Assembly (NCBI GenBank): GCA_037954325.1
Contig: JBBMNZ010000017.1
Span: 8,407,501 to 8,471,500 of the forward strand
Source: Fistularia commersonii
Lineage: Eukaryota > Chordata > Actinopteri > Syngnathiformes > Fistulariidae
Reading direction: 5' to 3'
Length of the DNA stretch: 64,000 bases
Part shown: positions 46,601 through 62,145 of the stretch, piece by piece
Layout: each line of letters begins with the position of its first letter
How positions within the stretch are numbered: position 1 is the stretch's first letter
Notes under the pieces: generated by a model
The model's input: only the letters and a program-made list of their open reading frames with translations
Database searches by the model: none
Told to the model about the DNA's origin: nothing
Translations under genes and position numbers: made by a program

Positions 46601-49600
46601 TTTTTCTGCAAGACAAAGATCTTTTCTTCTTTTTCAAGTATTTTGATGGTATTGCCAGGGTCCAGACTGAATGACTCAACTATTATGTGATGGATTGGCA
46701 TCAAACTAAGCACATTAATGGTTTCCAGAGGATGTATCTTCAAACCGAGTCCATGACCTCTCTATATGACATTAGGGTGCAGCATGACATGTGGAATGCA
46801 GGGTTATTTCCTAATCCTTCTTTCTAGACATCAATTTATTTTAGTCATTTTTAGATTAAGTCTTATTCTGTCAGTTTTGGGTGTCAGTTCAAAGTGTTCA
46901 TGGGATTGATTGTAACAATGGTGGCAGCTCCCGAAGAGGTTACTTTAGAAATGTAATGATTTTATTTGAACACATTGAGGTCTAAAAATACATTTGAAAT
47001 TTTGCACAATTACAAGGTATTTTCCTGACTGTTCTGTGGAGTTCTGTGCTCATTTGTGATTGCCACTTCCTTTTTCACTTAAGAATAAGAATAAGAACAA
47101 CTTTATTTATCCTGAAGGAAATTGTTGACAGAAGTAAACATTTATTTCTTGCACGCCTCCTGTGTGATTACTTTCTCTGTGCTATATTTCACCTCACTGG
47201 CACAGACCTGGCTCATGCATGCTTGTCTTATAGTGTCCATAAGTTGAATTTATATTCTATTTCAAGTCAGAGTTGGTTTTGTTCCCCGGTTTACTGCCCA
47301 GGTTTGCCCTCCTCTGAGAGTTCTATTAAGCTATCCCAGTCAATTTTACAGTTTTCTGTCTGAGTTTCACTAAATAATTACTCTACCCTACCTCTCTTCC
47401 TATGCATTTCCTCTTTCATCCTGTCTTTCCTGTGGAAAAACGGTCACCCTTTAAACATGTAACACACACCAGATTTTTCTCAAGCAGACACAAGGCTTTC
47501 TTGGAAGTAACCAGATTTCAGCGGAAGTTTCTGACTCCTTCTCCACTTTGATAGTTTTGGAGTATTTTATTAATTTAGTTGGAGTGTCAATGCAAGCACT
47601 CTTAACACTCATCTACACTGTCTCTCTTTCTCTCTCTCTCTCTTGTTGGAAATTCTCTGGTGAATGCTCTGCCGTTTTGAAAATGGGCTCAATCAGTGTT
47701 ACCATGTTCTTTGCGCTTGGTAGCTATTAACTCTTGAATGTCGAGTATGGTTTGTTCTTACTTTTGCTTACACAAACAAGGCCCATCTGGATACGAACTG
47801 GATAATTCCACGTTTACTGCACTTGTTTTAAAGGAGCTTTCCATGTGTAGGGAGAGCAACCATGAACAAGGATTATAGTTTACCAAGTAGTACTGATCTC
47901 ATTTGAATGATATTTAACTCCGTGTGGTTAGCCCATGTGTAAATAGTCAGTAGTTCAATGTATTGTGCTTTATTTTCTTTTATGGAGCCAAACAGAGTAA
48001 ATGGAAAATGAAAGAGTTCCTTTTAATGTCCTTGCTACACTAAACCTCCACCCCAAATTTTAGCTCTTGACAAAAATTTAATGGACACTTCGTCCTATAA
48101 TTGTTTTATTGGGAAATTGTTTCTTAAAGAGCCACAGATGTGTATAAATGTCATGGGATAGCATGGGATCATTTTAGCAATGTCTAACTGTAAGGGACAG
48201 TTGCACTGTTAAACGTCTGTTTGGACTGCAAATCTTTTTCCATAAAATTATTCCTCTATGGCTGCTATAAATAAGATCCCGATTTTAGTTGATGGCCCTG
48301 GTTAAATATTGGTTTGCTTTTTCCTTACTTTGTTTTAGCGCCGTGCCAAGCATAAAAGAGGATTGTTTAGTGTATGTAAGTCAATTCAAGGAGTGCAAGA
48401 AAAGACAGTAATGACATACATTTTGTGTGTGTGTGTATTCCTGCACTGTGAACCGTGTCACAAGTTGAACATATGGAGAAGAGTTCTTAATTTATGGCAC
48501 CAAAATTTATCTTTGCTTTTCACAACAACAAACAAATAATTTCAATGTGAAATAATAAGTATGAATTAAAAGATTGATCAGGTATGATCCTCTGAGTACT
48601 GGTACGTGATAGATAGGAGTGGAAGTAAATAGAAGCAGCATTTCATATCTGCTAACACCATTTTAATTTATTTTGTTACGTATTACAAGCAGTTATCAAG
48701 TTAGTTGTAAAGAAGATATTATACATATTTCCCGCCCTTTGCATTATTTCCCACAGAGAAACATCAACTTAATTGTTTCCACATTTGTCATATTAATTTG
48801 AAAACTATTCATATCAATTTTAGTTATTCCAATTATTGTGTAATGACTCAACCCTCCCAATTTCTGCCCCAGTTTTACTGAGAAAGTAAGTCTCCAACTT
48901 TCTCTTGTTTCACATTAGGAATTGGCATTTCACCTAATGATGAAGAGTTTCAGTATTAAAGTAAGTGAAGACAGAGGCACTGCGAGCGAGACTAGTGAGA
49001 ATTGGGAAAAAGCACTGTTAAATGGAGATATTAAAAGATCCCTCCTTCTGATGGTATTGTAAATAACATTAGGCATCCCAGTGACCCCACTGAGGATGGA
49101 AAATATATTTTGGGTTAGGACAAGCTCACTAAAACAGACTAGATCACATAAATTGACACACTCATTAGTTACAGAATAGAGTAACACAATTAAAAAAAAT
49201 TCCCCCAGGTATCGCTGCAAACTACAACATGACAAAGTATTCAAGCAGAGAAAACATCAGCATATGAACTGTGTAGAAATTAGCCCAGGTATGAAAACTT
49301 TGTTGCATTAGACTGAATATAAGCATAGTCAGTAAACTCAGCATGGTGTAGTATTTGTTTTGTCCAGTAAACACATTCACAGAATGAATTGAAAGAGGAG
49401 AGTTTGGAGAAAGACGTTGAATCAATCAACTACATGTAGTGTTGGCCTGGGAATAAATGAATTAATACGTGAAAACCACTTTGAATTTTTGGGGGCGAGG
49501 GATTCAACAGAATTAGTTATCAGGTACCATTAGAGCAGTGTACAATCCCAATATTTCATAATGAAAACTTGCATAAATAAATGCAGGCTAGGTATTATTT

Positions 49601-52600
49601 TTGTGATTACCGCTGTTATTACTTTTAAATACATGCAACCTAGATAAATCTTGTGAAGTTTTTGTTAAACATTGTTAAACAAAATCAAAGTATACGCAAG
49701 GCATTATAATATATTGATGAAAATAGCACTATTGTTGTTTTGGCTGCTATTTCCTTTGTCTCAGATAAATGAGAGTAATGAATATTTATATTGAACAAAA
49801 TCCCGAAATAATTATAGCTGAACTCAGAATCATGCATGCCTGTGTGTTTCAGCTGAAGAGAGGAAACGCTTTTCTGTTCTGGATCTAGTATCCCTGATCT
49901 TCAGGTAATCTCTTTTGTCTCACTGATCTCTCAAACCTGAACTCCAGAGCCAGGCCAGAGAGGCTGTGACGATTTCTGGGCAGAGCTCTGAGGTCACCGT
50001 TGGACGAGGAGACCAAGCAATTGGCCAGGAGCTCAGCCCTCCTCACCTCGATCTCCCTCCCCCTCCCCCTCCATCTCATACGATTCCCGCCCCTCTAACA
50101 CCTGGGCAGGGCCATGATGCAGCAGCACCCAGCAAGAGCCACCAGGGGAAATCAGGAAAAGGTGAGATACATTGTTACGTTTTACTTTTTAAATACTCTG
50201 ACATGCTTATTTCTCTTTCTTTTTCGGTTTTATACAATCCCAAATAAATAGAAAAATAAACTCCAGCTGTGAATTAGGGAATGGAAGGTGTGTCATGTCA
50301 TACATCCACTTGAGGCCAGTTAAACAAGATGTGGCTCGCTAGCACATCTTTACACCAGTAGTTTAAAGAATGCTGCCTCAAGGCCTGGAGTGTCTCTTGT
50401 GGATGCATGTGGTTTCAGGCTCAGATCATTTGTGAGGGCAGCAATTCTTCTCACAACAAAACTTTAAAGACCGCTCTTAATAATTTTTCCCTGCAACTAT
50501 AATCTAGTTTTTCAAATTGGTTTCTTTCTAACTATACATAAAGCAAAACAACATATTTATATACATATATATATTTCTACAATTACTGCTGAATAAATGA
50601 CATGATTCCTTTGTGAGAGAGGAGGATACAGAGAATAGGGTTAGATGGAGAAGGTTGATTCGCTGTGGCGAAGACAAAAAGCCAGAAGGAGAAGAAGAAG
50701 AACATTCCTTTCTATTTCAATTGTTGAACAGCACTAGTGAATCAAGTTGAATGCTTTCTGTTTTTTTATAGGCTTCATAGACAAACAAAACAAAATCCCA
50801 TTAAATACTTTGGTTGTTGACAAATTGGTAGAAGTAAGCATCAACAATCACAGAATTTTACTCTCAGTCAAGATCCATGAGTTTGAGATACACACGTTAT
50901 ACATGCAATTGCATTAAGTGAGCATTATCTTACTGTGTTTAAAGGTTCACAAACCTGTCTATAAAAACTGAATTTAAGGAGTAATTACCACAATAGTGAC
51001 TGTAGGTATAAATTGTAAAATGCTTGGATCTAAAAGGGGTATATTCACTGGATTTTTTTCTGATGTAGCAAGAAATGTCTAATGAAAACACTCTTTTACT
51101 GATCATATGCAAAGTTTTTCTCAAATGTTTTGCTTTGCATTGTTATTATTGACTTAAAAATTGAGGGGTGAAACTTATTCAAGTGAAGAAATTCAAGTCC
51201 TCTAAACACAAGAAGATGATTTTAACTAGAAAATAGTAAGCCTGTAACCATGACTGTACTCCAAACATAATACTAGGAACATGATTAATCACATTAATGA
51301 CTGATCATAATTGGAAAACCAGTCATTGATAGCCTTGGAATGCCTCATTGATGGATTCTGTGGATGGATTCTTTGCAGCTTGTGGGTTCCAGAGCTTTTG
51401 GGTTGCATTTCATGTTAGATTTGCAGACTCCTGCGTTGTCTGGTTCAGTGTTTCACCAAGCTGTTTATGGTCCCTGTCCTCCCTGGCAGGGAGGTCTTCA
51501 TGGACAATCCCAAGGTCAGATGGGATATATAATCCAACATGTTCTAGGATGACTACGGGGCCTCTGACCAGGTGGCCATGCCCAAAACACCACCAGTGGG
51601 GTTTGCAAGGAACTTGTTTTCAAAGACAAACCATATTAGAGATAGAGTACTGGCGGCACCAGAGACACTGTCTTTGTAATTACTAAGACCAAGTAAGCTG
51701 CAGGAGGCTGTCTTTTCATAAGAAAGAGTCAGAATATGGAAGGAGCTCTAATTCCCATTCTGTCTCAAATATCTTCTGTAGTAGGCTGGGAAACTGTCAA
51801 TCTGTGCACAAACCAGGGCCATTTTTCAGAGAAATTCCCATAATGCCGCTGCAAAATGATCTGCAACTTCTCATGTCTCAAGTATATTACCTATAATAAC
51901 ATATAATATAGTCGTATGATTTTGTTCTTGAGCAGCAAATATCAATTTTGTGCCGTAACTATCCTCATCACCTCTGAATATCTACAGTTTCATAAACTGG
52001 TAAGGCATAGTGATGTATTGAGGTTGGGGCTTTTCCAAAGTGAAAACCCCACTATGAGTTTATAGTGGTGTGAGGGGCCTCAAAACCAGATTCCCGGATA
52101 AACAATGTTCTTTTTTTCAACCATTTAAAATACCTAAAGCTGGTATGGTTCCTTAAATGGGAGCAGACTCTCCCAGGGCAGTCAGTCATTGTTTTGGCTG
52201 TCTGCCTCTTGTCTGTAACTCAATATTCAAGTATCTCACTACCTCATGGTCACAGTGCATAGCTGTCACCAGCGGGAAGCCACATACATGGCACGGGCGT
52301 TGCACATAAACATGATTGCGGAGCAGCAGTGCCGAGCATTCTAATAAGCGAACACAATTAAGTTTGGATGCCAAACTATCTTTTCTCAATACTGCCAGTA
52401 TGAGCCGCATCTTGTGGTGGTATTGTCTCCACTCCCTTAAACACACATTCAATACAATAGAGTAAAAATAAAGCATATTATATATTACCCGTGTTATCTC
52501 AGTTACTTTTTTATTTCATCATCATGCCGAATGCACACACACTGCTGGATTTAATAAACCGCATTCATTCAGTGGACACATTCAGACAGTGTGTGTGTGT

Positions 52601-55600
52601 GTGTTAGTATGTGTGTGTGTGTGTGCATGTGTGTGTGTGTGTGTGTTTGATTGTGTGGCACCTTAGATTAGGTTGAATGACAGGCGGCATTTAGAGCCTC
52701 CTACAGTTGCTGCTCAACAGGCACACAGCAAAGCAGAGGGTTGTGTGTGTGTGCATGTGTGTGCCTTTGCGTGCGTGCATGTGCGTACGCATATGCATGC
52801 AGGCGTCCGTGCACAAGCACATAAAAGAGACATGCATAAAGAGAAGGGAGAGATAGCTGCTCCCGTCTTTCCTCTCTCCCTTTCTTTATTTGTCTCCTTC
52901 GCTTGTCCTCTCCTCCCCTGCTGCGTGTTCCTGCATGTCTGATGTGGTTTCGAATAGATAGTTTTGCAGCCTAATATGTCTACCTCAATGGGTGGAGGTC
53001 ATTCCGTGCTCACAGATCAATCTTTTTTTAGAAACCCCACCCTTTCAACTCACTCCCACCTTATATGTAATGACATGTATTTAATGCGTGTTGAAGTGAA
53101 GAACCCAAAGCTACCTCTGCACCTGAGGTGAAGTAGATATTTCACAGTGGAAAACAGAATGCTATTTTAAGTATCGAAGTAAGACTTGGGTTTCAAATGA
53201 GGGAGTGGAGGGCAGGTGAAAAAGTTATTCAAGAAGTCCTTGCCTAACTTTCTCAAGACAATTCAAGCTATCAGAAACACACTGATTCAAAAGTAATACA
53301 AATCTGACATTGTCATAAATGGGTCAGCTGCATTGATTTGCAACTTGTTGATTTGGCAATGTTATCAGAGATGTAAAACAAATTATTTGTTAAAGTGATT
53401 CAGCACAAATGCTCATAGATTTACAATTTCCAGAGGGCAATATAATCAAAATGCTCTGTCTGGAAATTTATAGTCTGGAAAAAAACTAATAAAAAAAACA
53501 TAATAAAATCTTGAAAATAACCTTATATATGTGAGGCTATTTTTTTTTTTTTACTTTGCAGGACTTGGACTTATTGTTAAATGTCATAATCCTCTGAAAA
53601 AACTTTTTAAGTACATGTATTTTTTTCAAATGCATTGATTGGCAACAATAATAGTAGTAATAGTAATTCAAGTAACAAAATACTCACAAAGATCTCATAC
53701 AAAGATTCAAAGATATGTAGTAGAAACACTGGATAGTACATTCAAATAATGTAATGCCCTGCAACAGTAATCTTACCATTTTATGCTGGGAATTGAACTC
53801 AAAGAGACTCTTGAAAATTGTGTTTGTTTACAAGAGGAATTGCCACATGAAACATTTGAACTCGAGGTACATGTGTTGCAGTGCAGGGCATATTCTGAAA
53901 TAACAATATTCATGAGTTACACAGAGAACTATATAGCCCTGTTCCTCATCTTTCAACAGTTTGAATACATGGTGGAGGGGGAGGGAACCTATTGTACAGT
54001 ATATGATAAAAAAAGAATGTAGAAATTGCTTTATTCATCACTTTCAGCAAAATTTGACCACTGCATTTAACCCATTATGGCTGAGCCATAAGCAGAAGGC
54101 AGCCACTTCGCAGTGCCAGGGGAGCAGTTAGGGTTTCCTTGTCTTGCTCAACAATACTTTGACAGGCAAGGAGAAGCGCAGAAATCAAACCAGGAATCTG
54201 CAGTTCCAATAACGGTCCATCATAGTTAAGTTATGTAGACTGAACGTTTTTAAAATGTATTTTTGGAAATTGTTTGACATATATATGCTGTTAGATAACG
54301 AGGAATGTTTCTCTTTTGATCCTCACCAGCTCCGTAGTGGTGATGATTACGTTCTAAACGGTGACCTTTGAACTTTATGTGACGTTGAAGAGCAAAGACA
54401 GGGCCATTCATTGCCCTGCTGGCATCACTGTCATCATTTCTCTGATCAGCCCAGAGACAGGGGGAATTTTATACTTTCTGATTTCTTGATGTTCATGCAT
54501 AGGACACTTACCAGATTTAATTATCTCCATCTATACTTCTCAGTGGCCATAGAGAGGGTTACTCTAAGAGGGGTGTCGCACAAGTTCGAAGACACCAGTG
54601 ACTATGTGTTTGAGGTGGGTACCACAAATCCACTCAGATGCTTCAAATACTTTTTACCTTTTCATTTCACCTGTGTTAATTTTCCTCATTTTATTTTTTC
54701 CTTGTGTCCCTGTTCCTCTAGGTCAATTGGTCGGACGGCTTTGTGTCATCTGCTGTTCGAAGTCATCAGGAAGTGATGGAGCTACTATCTCAGGTGAGGA
54801 CCACCTGGAGAGGGATTTTGACCTTTCTAAAGAGTTTGTTACAACATTGAATTTATTTGTGTATGAGGACAATTATTCTATCGTAGTAGAATGAGGGGAA
54901 ATTGATGTCTGGCTATACAGAAGTTTGGGCATGAGGAATGCAATCATATTGAATTCTACAATGTTGAGTCGGCAATCTTATATTGGGATCCAGCCAACAT
55001 TGAGTAAAGAGACATTATGACATCAGAGTACCAAATAATCATTTGTAATGTTATGTTGTCATCTGTAAGCTGTCACAGGCATTCCCTGATGAAAGAATGG
55101 AGAAACTCCTGTCTCAGTCTATGGAGCTGGACCCAAGGTTTGTCTCATAATGTTGCTGTTTTTGGTTACCATTAAAATGGATGGTTGGGCCATGGTGCTA
55201 TTTCAATTGTATTTTAGCTATGTATTTTTTGTTAAAGGAAACTGGCAGAATTATAACATTTTTTATTTCATATGTGCAGGCTTTAGTTACCTTTAAAACA
55301 GGGTTCAGTTAAAGAATTCAGTTAAAAAAATAGAATTTGACAGAAAATAATAAGTCAGTTACCTTAATCATTCCTGCAAGAATCAAGATTCTGTCTATGT
55401 TTAGTAACAGAAATTTGGAGACAAAATTGGCATTTTTTCTTATAACATGCATTGTCTTTTTTCTGTCTTGAACTCCAAATTTCTATGCTTAATCCAGGAG
55501 ATTAGCAAAACAAAAGAAACATCTGACATAGCAGTTTTGTTCTTCTGCCTATGGCAACCAGAAAAAAAGATTATCTAGTGTGTGAACAGTCAAGCTGGAG

Positions 55601-58600
55601 TGTTTTACATCATTATTGAATATTGCCATATGAACTCAAAGCTGACAGTTGTGTTCTTGATTTATGATCTAAGAATGAATTGTTTGAGCTTACGCATCTA
55701 TCATAGTAGAAATGGGGATATAAATAGAAGAATGCAATCATTACCAATATCTAGTGCTGTGGCTCCTAAAGGCTTTCCTGATTGATTGTATAGGTGGACA
55801 TACTTGAGTGATAGTGTATCTCTATTATAGACAGATATACGGTCAATTAAAAAAAACACTTGGAATTAAGTTGCAAACATCGTAAACCTGCTCAGTCATC
55901 AATACATTTCTAAATACTCTAAATCTCAGGGCCACATATATAGACAAACAACCATTCACTCATTCAGGGCAATTTTTCCCATTATTTTTTCCAATTAACC
56001 TATTGCATGTTTTTGGACTGTGGGACTTATTGGAATCAAACCCTTTGTGCTGTGAGGCCAAAGCACTAACTACTGCGCCACTGTGCCGCCCTGTGCTACA
56101 CCCATTTATAAAATATTTTATTTTGCTTTTATAATCAACATCGATCCCTTGTATACTAGGATACAAGGAAGTAGCCTTCATAGTGTTTCTCTAATCATGC
56201 ATCTGTTGATCTAAGAACATCTAGTTCAGATAATACAGAGAAAACAATGTGCTGACGATTTCATAATTCCCCATTACAAAATGGTGCGTCATGAATCATG
56301 TGTCATACGGTTACACAATCTCTGCCGTAGAATAATACAGGACGGATAATGATGGCAGTGTATCCAAGTATGGATCGTTTGGGATGCATTTTAAAGGCTT
56401 TTCGTGAGACCTGTCAAAAGGTATATGGCCTCGTTTAAATATAGCCAATATAATAAACATAAAATATTTTTAACCTTGGCATTGTCTTCTCTCAGCTTTG
56501 AGATCAGGCACTGATCAAATATGAATAATCCATTATTTAGTGGTACAGTTCAATCCCAAAAAACATCAGATAAGAAAATCATATTACACGAATGGGAAAG
56601 GGTGATAATATATAGGGGAAGTAATGTCTTCATAAAATGTACTTTTTAATTACTTTGTGTGTGTGTGTGTGCGTGTGTGCTTGTGTGCTTGTGTATGTGT
56701 GTGCGTGCGTGTGTGTGTTTGTGAAACAAGAGATGCACAGTCTCAGTAAATTGTGGTACCAATTAGCTTTCAACTGGTTGCACAATTATTGTTTGACAAT
56801 TGAAATCACTGATATAATCATCATTAGAGCTGTGGTTGAAGATAATGTCCAACATAGTGGTATCTGAACAAATCAAATGCAGACTCTTAGAAAACCAAAG
56901 CTGTTCCTGAGAACAGGGACTTATTTGACGGACTGAACAAAATAATGGACAGTGTCTTAAGCAGTTATGTCACAAGTTGAATGAAATCAAACTTATATAT
57001 GGAGTTCTCTATTATTTTATTTATCATTTATTTATCATTGGTTATAGGGGTACTTTGACCTATTGTTTCTATGTACTTTATCGTGTATTTAGTTGTATTT
57101 AGTTTAGTATTGAGAATATTAAAGTTCTTAGAATGTTCAAACAATTTCTGAAGAAATGTAGCAAAGCTTTTAAATTCCTAACAATTCATAACAAATTTAA
57201 CATGAATAATAATAATATTGATAATTACTTATATATGCTGATTACAACATTTTATTTGATATGTCTTCTACTTCAACAAATTCAACCAAAAAACATTGCT
57301 TATTTTACTACAAGTTCTGGTCATATTATTCTGGGTACTATTGCATCAATATTATTAGCTTCTTGTGTCCAGATGGGTTGTATTTGGCATGTTTGTGAGA
57401 TAATGTAACATCCATCTAGAATTCAGCCAGAAAAACAAAAAATATGTAAAACACATAAACCTGGCACATACACACTTTCAGTGCAAGCTGGACTCCATTC
57501 TTCAACACATTGCCTTTTTTTTGCACGCATTTGTATATGAGAGTCGCTGCTGAATGGCCATCTGGATCACAGAGGAGACACAATCCACTCAAACTGCAAT
57601 ATCCTACCTTAGACTTACTTAGAATTTTTTTCTTACTAAAAACTGTTTGCTCTCCACAGCAGACACTATTATTCTATGACATGACACGTGGATCTCGTTA
57701 TTTCTTTTCTAAAAGGCTTTTCTTTCTTTCAGCTATTTTAACCCACAAACTTCCTGTTTGTCTGAGTGTCGTTTTCCTGTCTCTCTCCACCTGGACCCAG
57801 GTGTCTGACCGCACTGCCCTGCCATGTCCTCCAGCACCACAGTGTCCAGCTGTTCTTCACCTCCTCCAGGCCTCTCTCACCCAACTGCCTGTCCTCCCTC
57901 CCCAACCCCCTCCCACCTCTGCCCTCCTCCCCTCCAGCAGCTCCCGTAGCTCCAACATGCCCGTTCACCTCCAGCCCAAGTAAGTTTCAATGGTTTGTTT
58001 CAACTGTCGGAGATTTCTGGAGCTGTATCTGCTTATCAAGTAATACAACTCAATAACAGTTGTTAGAACCTCTGCCTCTTTATAAAGGTCAATATGTGTA
58101 TAAAATATGAGACTGCTATTCTTAGCTGCAGAGAAAGTAGTTGCCAAGATGGGATGGGTCAAGGGATGCAAGATGAAACATTTCATGCTTGCATTTCAGG
58201 TATTAGATGGCTAGGGAGGGGAGCTAAAAAGTTATGTAATGGAAAGGACAAAGTCCTGTGTGACAGTGAAGTAGGAGAAGAGGTGAGACTGGAGGGAGGC
58301 TTTACAGTTTGTGTTTTTAAGGTGCCGGAGGCAGCAGACGGGGTCTATTTTAGTCTGGTGTGGGAATTCATTGTGGCATGTTTGTGTTGGGAAGTCTAGA
58401 GAGTGGTGATCTCATGTTGGTGTCCGTGTTTGTGCACTTGATGCTATGAGTGTGACTTCATCCTCGACAATATTTATAGCCTCCAATTTAGTGCATCTGC
58501 CTGTGGATGCGTTTTGCATATAACGGCATGCCGGTGTGTCTTATAAGCATATCAGATCCCAAGGGGCTAATATAAATGTGTGTGTTGTATTATGGGCCCA

Positions 58601-61600
58601 CAAACACCCTCTGCCCATCACTCTGCCATATCAGCCATGTGGCTCTAACATCAAACTCTTGCACCAGCATCACTCAGGTCACCGTATGTGACCTTATGAT
58701 TCCTAAGCTAAATGCAGTAACCACACCACGGGACCTTACACCACACAGGAGCAAAGTCATAATTTTGTGTGTTATTAATACCCTTAAATTATTTGCATTG
58801 TCACTGTATAATTTTGTTTTTTGCCCAACATATTCAGTAATTATATGACCCATTTCCAGTAATTGAATGAATGCAACTTATACAAATATACATAACTGAT
58901 GAATCAGGGGGGCAAATAATTGTTGTCCTAATTTTTGACGGTTTATGTTCCATAAGATCCAAACGATAACCCAGAATATACATACGCATATATTTCTTGG
59001 CTTGTTTTTACAACTCAAGAAAAATCTGCACAATTTAAGTGCTTCTCAAGGACTTTTTTGTAGCTGGCCCTATTACAAACTACTCTTTGTGAAAGGACAA
59101 GAAAAATACAGTAAAAAGTGAAAGGTTTTTCCCTGAATGCATATTTCACAACTTTTGACATACACAATATCTAACATTTTAATCAATAACAATTTAAAAG
59201 TTGTTGTCTGGTATCATGAGACAGCTACTTTCCCATTTTCAGGCTGTTGGCATCCACTTGGGGCTGCAGTCCTGGTTATGTGATATGAGAGGTTCGAGTT
59301 TGAATGATGTGAAGTCATCAAACCTCTGCAGATGACTCCTTGTATCTGCTTACAAATTGCTGCTTCACGCCTTTGGCATAACAGCACACATCTATGCCTG
59401 GAGATGTGTTTGTTGCATAATGGGAAATATAGTCTACAAATTTATATTTTTGTTTTAACATCAGAATAAAAAGCAAGAGATTTCTTGTGTTCCCTTACAT
59501 CTGCTTTGTGTGGCCTGCAGAGGGCTGTGCATGAATACGATGTGATTTAATTCTTCCTGTAGTGCCACTGATTCTGTATAATTCTTGTCGTACTTGCAGA
59601 ACATTACTGCTGTTTAAATCACTGGACGTGGTTGTATTTTTAGATTGTTCAGTTCTGACCGTGTACATCTCTGTCACCAGCTCTTGGCTGTATGGTGCAG
59701 TACAGAGGGGCCAACAGGTAAGGTTTATTTTCTCCCTCTGTATTCGGGTTTCCATCCAAATGCATGGCAAATACCTTAACTATTCGAAATTCATCCAGGG
59801 GCCACATCAAAAGCTATTTTTATTAACTGCAGAAGAAATGTGACTATGCGGATGACAATCAAAATACACTGTCACATTTTGCTAATGTTCTCCATCTAAA
59901 TTTAATTTTGTTTGTTTGTGTGTTTCGAAATTCATTCAAGGAAGGTTTCATCAAACCACACTTCAAATCAAATGCATTTGCCTGTCATTGTTTTCATCGA
60001 TGGCAGAGGTGTAGAAATTGTGCAGTTTTTGTATACCAGTTACTGAGTGGATCTGCTCCCATTAACTTGAAGAAGCCATATTAATCCTAAGCAATATTAA
60101 ACTTTTTCAGATTTTATTTTGTATTTCCAATAAGCTGTTAATGTCCAAATTTAAAGAATGTAAAAAACCCAGGTGGATGGAACCCCCCCAACTGTCATTC
60201 ATTGCTGTCCAGTATTTCTAGGATTCTCTTTGACAGTCTCTCCACCCTCAGGGCGGTGTACAGGGTAGCCAGCGTCCAGCCCGTCGTCAGTACTCATAGT
60301 TCTGTCTTGACCCGCTCCTCTCCTCACCTCTCCTCCCTTCAAGTCTCCATTCCCCCCCCTCAGCACTCGCCCCAGATGTCCTCCCTCCCTCCCCCAGTAC
60401 CCTCACAGAGGGCTGATCCCTCCTCCCAGCCACATCCGCAGCAGCAGCCCGGACTTCAGCTCTACCATCAGTCCCAGTCAAACTCAATGCACCACCTTCA
60501 GCTCCAAACCAGCAGTCAAGCAGGCGCACAGCCTCTGTCCCAGCACCCACCCCACTCCCAGCCCCTCCCGTACTCCCATTCCCAGTCTCGATCCCAGTCC
60601 CACATGCAACCCACACCCCAAACCCAGGCTAACACTCCGGAGCAGAATGGCATATTGGACTGGTTGCGCAGGCTTCGTCTCCATAAGTATTACCCCGTCT
60701 TCAAACAGCTGACCATGGAAGAAGTGGGTACAACTTAGTCTCCATATTCATGCCTATTCATGACTCTTTGTCTGAGGTGACTGACGGTCTGATTCTGACT
60801 GCATAGTTTTTAGGTCTGACGGAGGAGGACCTGAACAAGTACGACTTGACCCAAGGGGCGAAGAAGAAGCTCAAGACTCAGCTGGAACTGCAAAAGTCTG
60901 CAGAGTAAGCCTCAGATGACTTGAATTGATTTTTTTTTCCATGTGTCCCTCAGTTGTGAATAGTTTGAAGATGGTATTTCACTGTATATCTTTTGTAAAT
61001 GTTGTTTTTTATTCATTTTATTCATTTAAGGGAACCATTTATGATAATGTTTGGGTTGACATTGAAAATTGATATTTTTGGAAATAGCTGGAGGACAGGA
61101 TTAGTTTGGCTGAACAGTACATATAAAGACCAGAAGCAAGTCTTTATATGCACACTCCCTCTGTATTAGAAGGTGAGTTTGGTTAGCTCTTTCCCAAATT
61201 AAAAACACATCCACTAACAGCATTTATAGCTCTGTAATTAATGGGTTGTTTATGGTCAGCCTAGAATCAAAAAACATTTATGCTACAATGAACAAAAAAG
61301 TAAATGAAAACATTTAGATGTGGTAGAATGTATTTTCTTACTCCTTATTTTATACCTGGAATTTCAGTGGAAAGACCAAAACTATTTCATCTTTTCCCCC
61401 TCAGTCTGAGCCCAGGAAACCTCAATGTCAAGACTGTTTATTTCTAATATTTAGATTATTTTAGAAATAGAATATAGGCTAATGTAGTGAATTTTAAATG
61501 ATTTTAGTCACTTATGTTAAAATGTAATTTTATATTTGATTCCTTCAGTATTGGAATTCATATATCTTAGGCATCCTTATTTCACAAATCTTGCTTTATC

Positions 61601-62072
61601 CTCCTGTTTTGAAGTTTCAGTTAATGTAACATCTCCCGGCTTCTGTGCGTTTCCGTGCACTGAAACACAGTTTCCATCTTCTAGTTTGCAAAGAAAGCAA
61701 ACAAACTCAATTAGCCAAAATGTCAGACTATTCCTGTCTCCAATCCAAAACAAATTTCCTTCCCACGTACACAGTTTGAGGAAGTAGCCTGCATGCATTG
61801 GTGCGGTGATGAGGCAGCTGGATCAGAGCTCTGCAGTCATCTGAAACTACACTTTTTGTCGTGACTGATTAACAGATTGACTAACTAGCTGTTGATATCA
61901 CCCGCAGTCTCAGAGGAATAACAGCTTGTACAGCATCAATGTTTAACCGGCTATAGGTGGGCAGCAGAGATAAGATGTACTTGGAGGAGATAATTAACAT
62001 AAACATGCAAAAACAAGGACATGCAAACAAATGTATCTCTGCACTTTATTCCCTCTCTCACACACATATATA

Positions 62073-62145
<73 letters not shown>

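Larger units (their letters stand above)
41812..49947 (+). other. zcchc14: zcchc14 intron 2
   Basis: 8.1 kb, the largest zcchc14 intron in the window. It contains two adjacent perfect inverted repeats (42667-42729), an A-rich run (43267-43299) and a short SINE-tail-like piece (47083-47140). The rest is AT-rich DNA without a recognisable gene or repeat. Confidence 0.85.
50162..54543 (+). other. zcchc14: zcchc14 intron 3
   Basis: 4.4 kb. It holds a dispersed-repeat-like segment near 51520-51615, GT tracts at 52589-52646 and 52741-52800, and a SINE-like piece at 54020-54200. The intervals 50250-51500 and 52810-54000 show nothing recognisable. Confidence 0.85.
55138..57800 (+). other. zcchc14: zcchc14 intron 6
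   Basis: 2.66 kb with a SINE-like copy (55927-56093) and a GT/GC tract (56656-56728). The rest is AT-rich with no gene seen. Confidence 0.85.

Noticed and set aside
57133..57408. A hydrophobic 91-codon frame that looks like a membrane protein
   Set aside because: AT-rich DNA gives Leu/Ile/Phe/Asn-rich frames; no signal or known family, inside zcchc14 intron 6.
60287..60616. Open minus-strand frame opposite zcchc14 exon 9
   Set aside because: It mirrors the Pro/Gln/Ser codons of the real exon; it resembles no protein and no antisense transcript is supported.
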